From an uncultured Lachnospiraceae bacterium (GTDB lineage Bacteria > Bacillota > Clostridia > Lachnospirales > Lachnospiraceae): a DNA stretch of 52,796 nucleotides. Positions 51,724-52,796 of the stretch are shown here, one piece after another (position 1 is the first letter of the stretch; every line of letters begins with the position of its first letter). The DNA lies in contig CANOFW010000021.1 of assembly GCA_947565425.1 (NCBI GenBank), forward strand, positions 1 through 52,796, read 5' to 3'. The notes below the pieces were generated by a model, which was not told the origin of the DNA, made no database searches, and saw nothing but the letters and a program-made list of their open reading frames with translations. The translations under genes and the position numbers were made by a program.

Positions 51724-51735
51724 GTACAGCGGGAT
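51701..51735 (-). terminator. SRP RNA terminator hairpin overlapping the perR promoter
   Basis: ATCCCGCTG (51701-51709) and CAGCGGGAT (51727-51735) are exact complements. On the minus strand a TATATTTATTTT tract follows, suitable for ending the SRP RNA transcript about 40 nt after its mature 3' end. On the plus strand ATTTTTGTC follows, but no plus-strand gene ends here. Confidence 0.65.
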
Positions 51736-51773
51736 ATTTTTGTCTTCCAAATTATGTTAAAGAATTATTTAAA

Positions 51774-52039
51774 CTCCGAGCGCTCTGCTTTGAATCTACG
51801 CCATGGACGTTACTTCTACAGTTAGCTCAATCCAGGCACCCTCACGGCACATGAAAGGTTCTGCTTAGTGCTGCTTTGTTCCCAACCTGACACGGTTCAC
51901 AGAGTTCCATTGCGTGAGACCCAGACATCATCACCACTTATAAAAGGCAGCCCCACAGCTATAAACCCGGGGCAGAGCATCACCCCAACTGTAGCGGGTT
52001 GTTGGTATAGGGCACCGCTAACGCCCCGGCTGCTCGGAG
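51774..52039 (-). ncRNA. ffs: Signal recognition particle RNA, large Alu-containing form
   Basis: On the minus strand the S-domain core reads GTGTCAGGTTGGGAACAAAG then CAGCACTAAGCAGA, the conserved Ffh-binding helix 8 with its internal loops. The 5' part (GCCGGGGCGTTAGCGG onward) is the Alu-like domain of Bacillus/Clostridia SRP RNA. The ends CTCCGAGC and GCTCGGAG pair to close the molecule, giving about 266 nt, the usual length. It guides Ffh-FtsY mediated membrane protein targeting. A good promoter (52045-52073) sits at the proper distance. Confidence 0.93.
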
Positions 52040-52044
52040 ATTTA

Positions 52045-52073
52045 AGTATATCGTGTTTTGCAGAAAAAGTCAA
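52045..52073 (-). promoter_or_regulatory. Promoter of the SRP RNA
   Basis: Minus strand: TTGACT (52073 down to 52068), 17-bp spacer, TATACT (52050 down to 52045), about 6 bp before the mature 5' end. Confidence 0.8.
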
Positions 52074-52108
52074 CCGCCGGAAGAAAATTATGTAAGAACC
52101 ACGAAACA

Positions 52109-52405
52109 GTTCAGTCTTAATTTTTATATAACAGCCTTATTCCATAGAACTTTTCATACTGTTGTGAAAAAATACTTATGGGAACCCTTTGTTTCCGACA
52201 AATTCCCTATCCATACTGCCACCGGGAAACGTGACTGGATTTCTGGCATCCCTAGCTCCGGGGATGGACGAAATCCATCAAATGTTCCCCTTATGGCAGT
52301 ATGGAGGGGAATCTGTAAAAAACATATATTTTTCCCATAAGTATTTTTTATACATTTTATAAAAGTTCTATGGAATAGGGCTATACAAGAAATTAAGGCT
52401 AAATA
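52109..52405. repeat. About 300-bp fold-back palindrome, MITE-like
   Basis: Left arm from 52109 and right arm to 52405 are imperfect inverted copies over about 120 bp each. Best-matching segments are AGCCTTATTCCATAGAACTTTT with AAAAGTTCTATGGAATAGGGCT, AAAAAATACTTATGGGA with TCCCATAAGTATTTTTT, CCATACTGCCA with TGGCAGTATGG, and GGATTTC with GAAATCC near the centre (about 52258). It lies between the SRP RNA promoter and the IS630-type transposase gene. Open frames inside it are simple consequences of the palindrome. The rest of the gap (52406-52485) is AT-rich with a TATAAT at 52450-52455 and AAAGGAG before the transposase. Confidence 0.8.
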
Positions 52406-52796
52406 GTACATCAAAAAATAAATAACTAGCCTAATTTGTGTATGTGTGTTATAATCAAATCATCAGATAAAAAGGAGTGTTGATTATGGCACACGCAAGT
52501 ATATTAGATATTGAACAGAAAGATTATGAATATCTCCAATCTTTGTGTAGACGCAGAACAATACAGGCCCAGATTGTTGACCGTGCAAAAATACTGATAT
52601 ACAAAGCACAAGGTGAATCAAATGCCGCAATAGCAGAACGCATAGATGTTAACGTAAATACCGTTAAGCTATGCCTTAAAAAGTTTAAAGAAGGCGGCGT
52701 TGAGCTTGCTTTATACGATAAACCGCGTCCCGGCCATCCGGTTGAAATTACAGATGATGCTGTGGCATGGATAGTGGATCTGGCCTGCCAGCGTCC
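52406..52796 (+). mobile_element. Left part of an IS630-type insertion sequence
   Basis: Defined by the transposase start at 52486. The exact left end is not resolved. AGGCTA (about 52396) and TAGCCT (about 52427) form an inverted pair near the expected end, and the long palindrome directly to the left may be a related non-autonomous element. Confidence 0.5.
52486..52796 (+). CDS. IS630-family transposase, N-terminal part cut by the window end
   Basis: 103 codons are visible. A helix-turn-helix region (AIAERIDVNVNTVKLCLKK) is followed by FKEGGVELALYDKPRPGHP, which is the typical N-terminal DNA-binding part of IS630/Tc1-type transposases; the DDE catalytic domain lies beyond the window. AAAGGAG precedes the ATG. 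Whether the element is complete and where its terminal repeats end cannot be seen. Confidence 0.88.
   Translation, partial: MAHASILDIEQKDYEYLQSLCRRRTIQAQIVDRAKILIYKAQGESNAAIAERIDVNVNTVKLCLKKFKEGGVELALYDKPRPGHPVEITDDAVAWIVDLACQR

Noticed and set aside
51868-52095. 75-residue open frame on the plus strand
   Set aside because: It is antisense to the SRP RNA and has no ribosome site or family similarity.
52053-52414. Open frames of 86-95 residues on both strands
   Set aside because: They mirror each other because they lie in the palindromic element.

Overview
The window looks like a chromosomal segment of a gut or rumen type Lachnospiraceae (Clostridia). Supporting this are moderate GC, strong AGGAGG-type ribosome binding sites, a type II fatty acid operon using FabK, a class III fructose-bisphosphatase, a reverse-type rubrerythrin beside a PerR/Fur repressor, a large Alu-containing SRP RNA, and secreted multidomain arabinan-active glycosidases with Big_2 tails. 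No rRNA, tRNA, CRISPR array or prophage was seen. The only mobile DNA is at the right edge.

Layout. (1) 1-7181: two secreted GH43-type proteins; the first is cut by the window edge and broken by frameshifts. A GH51 arabinofuranosidase with the same lysine-rich Ig-like tail lies at 28887-33101, so the window holds two halves of an arabinan/arabinoxylan utilisation set. (2) 7317-9789: a hemolysin III-type membrane protein, divergent from a DEAD-box RNA helicase. (3) 9821-18735: a hexitol (mannitol-type) PTS locus with EIICB, a separate EIIB, an MtlR-type activator split by an in-frame TGA, EIIA, a PfkB sugar-phosphate kinase, a zinc-type dehydrogenase, its own HPr and a shortened Enzyme I. Two operator/promoter modules of identical geometry precede the two transcription units. 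Next comes a class III FBPase. (4) 20744-28556: an ECF sigma factor with an RsgI-like anti-sigma, DegV, a ferritin-like protein, a chemotaxis receptor and an ABC-2 exporter. (5) 33347-42883: acpP-fabK-fabD-fabG-fabF-accB-fabZ-accC-accD-accA plus an acyl-CoA synthetase. (6) 43000-47307: a four-PAS transcription factor in a unit with a thioesterase, a LicD protein and a hydrolase. (7) 47363-51645: a MATE exporter with a small helical protein, a FliD-like protein with a duplicated domain, rubrerythrin and PerR. (8) 51774-52796: SRP RNA, a ~300-bp fold-back palindrome and the start of an IS630-type transposase.

How it may work. The PTS locus is the most unusual part. It carries its own HPr and an Enzyme I that lacks the helical HPr-binding region. 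It lacks a recognisable mannitol-1-phosphate 5-dehydrogenase, but has a sorbose-1-phosphate-reductase-like enzyme next to a 1-phosphofructokinase-like kinase. This suggests, as inference, a route hexitol-1-P to ketose-1-P to fructose-1,6-bisphosphate. Other points needing a second look are the intra-operon 71-bp tandem repeat of hairpins, a dispersed structured element present twice, and the SRP RNA terminator hairpin that also contains the perR promoter.
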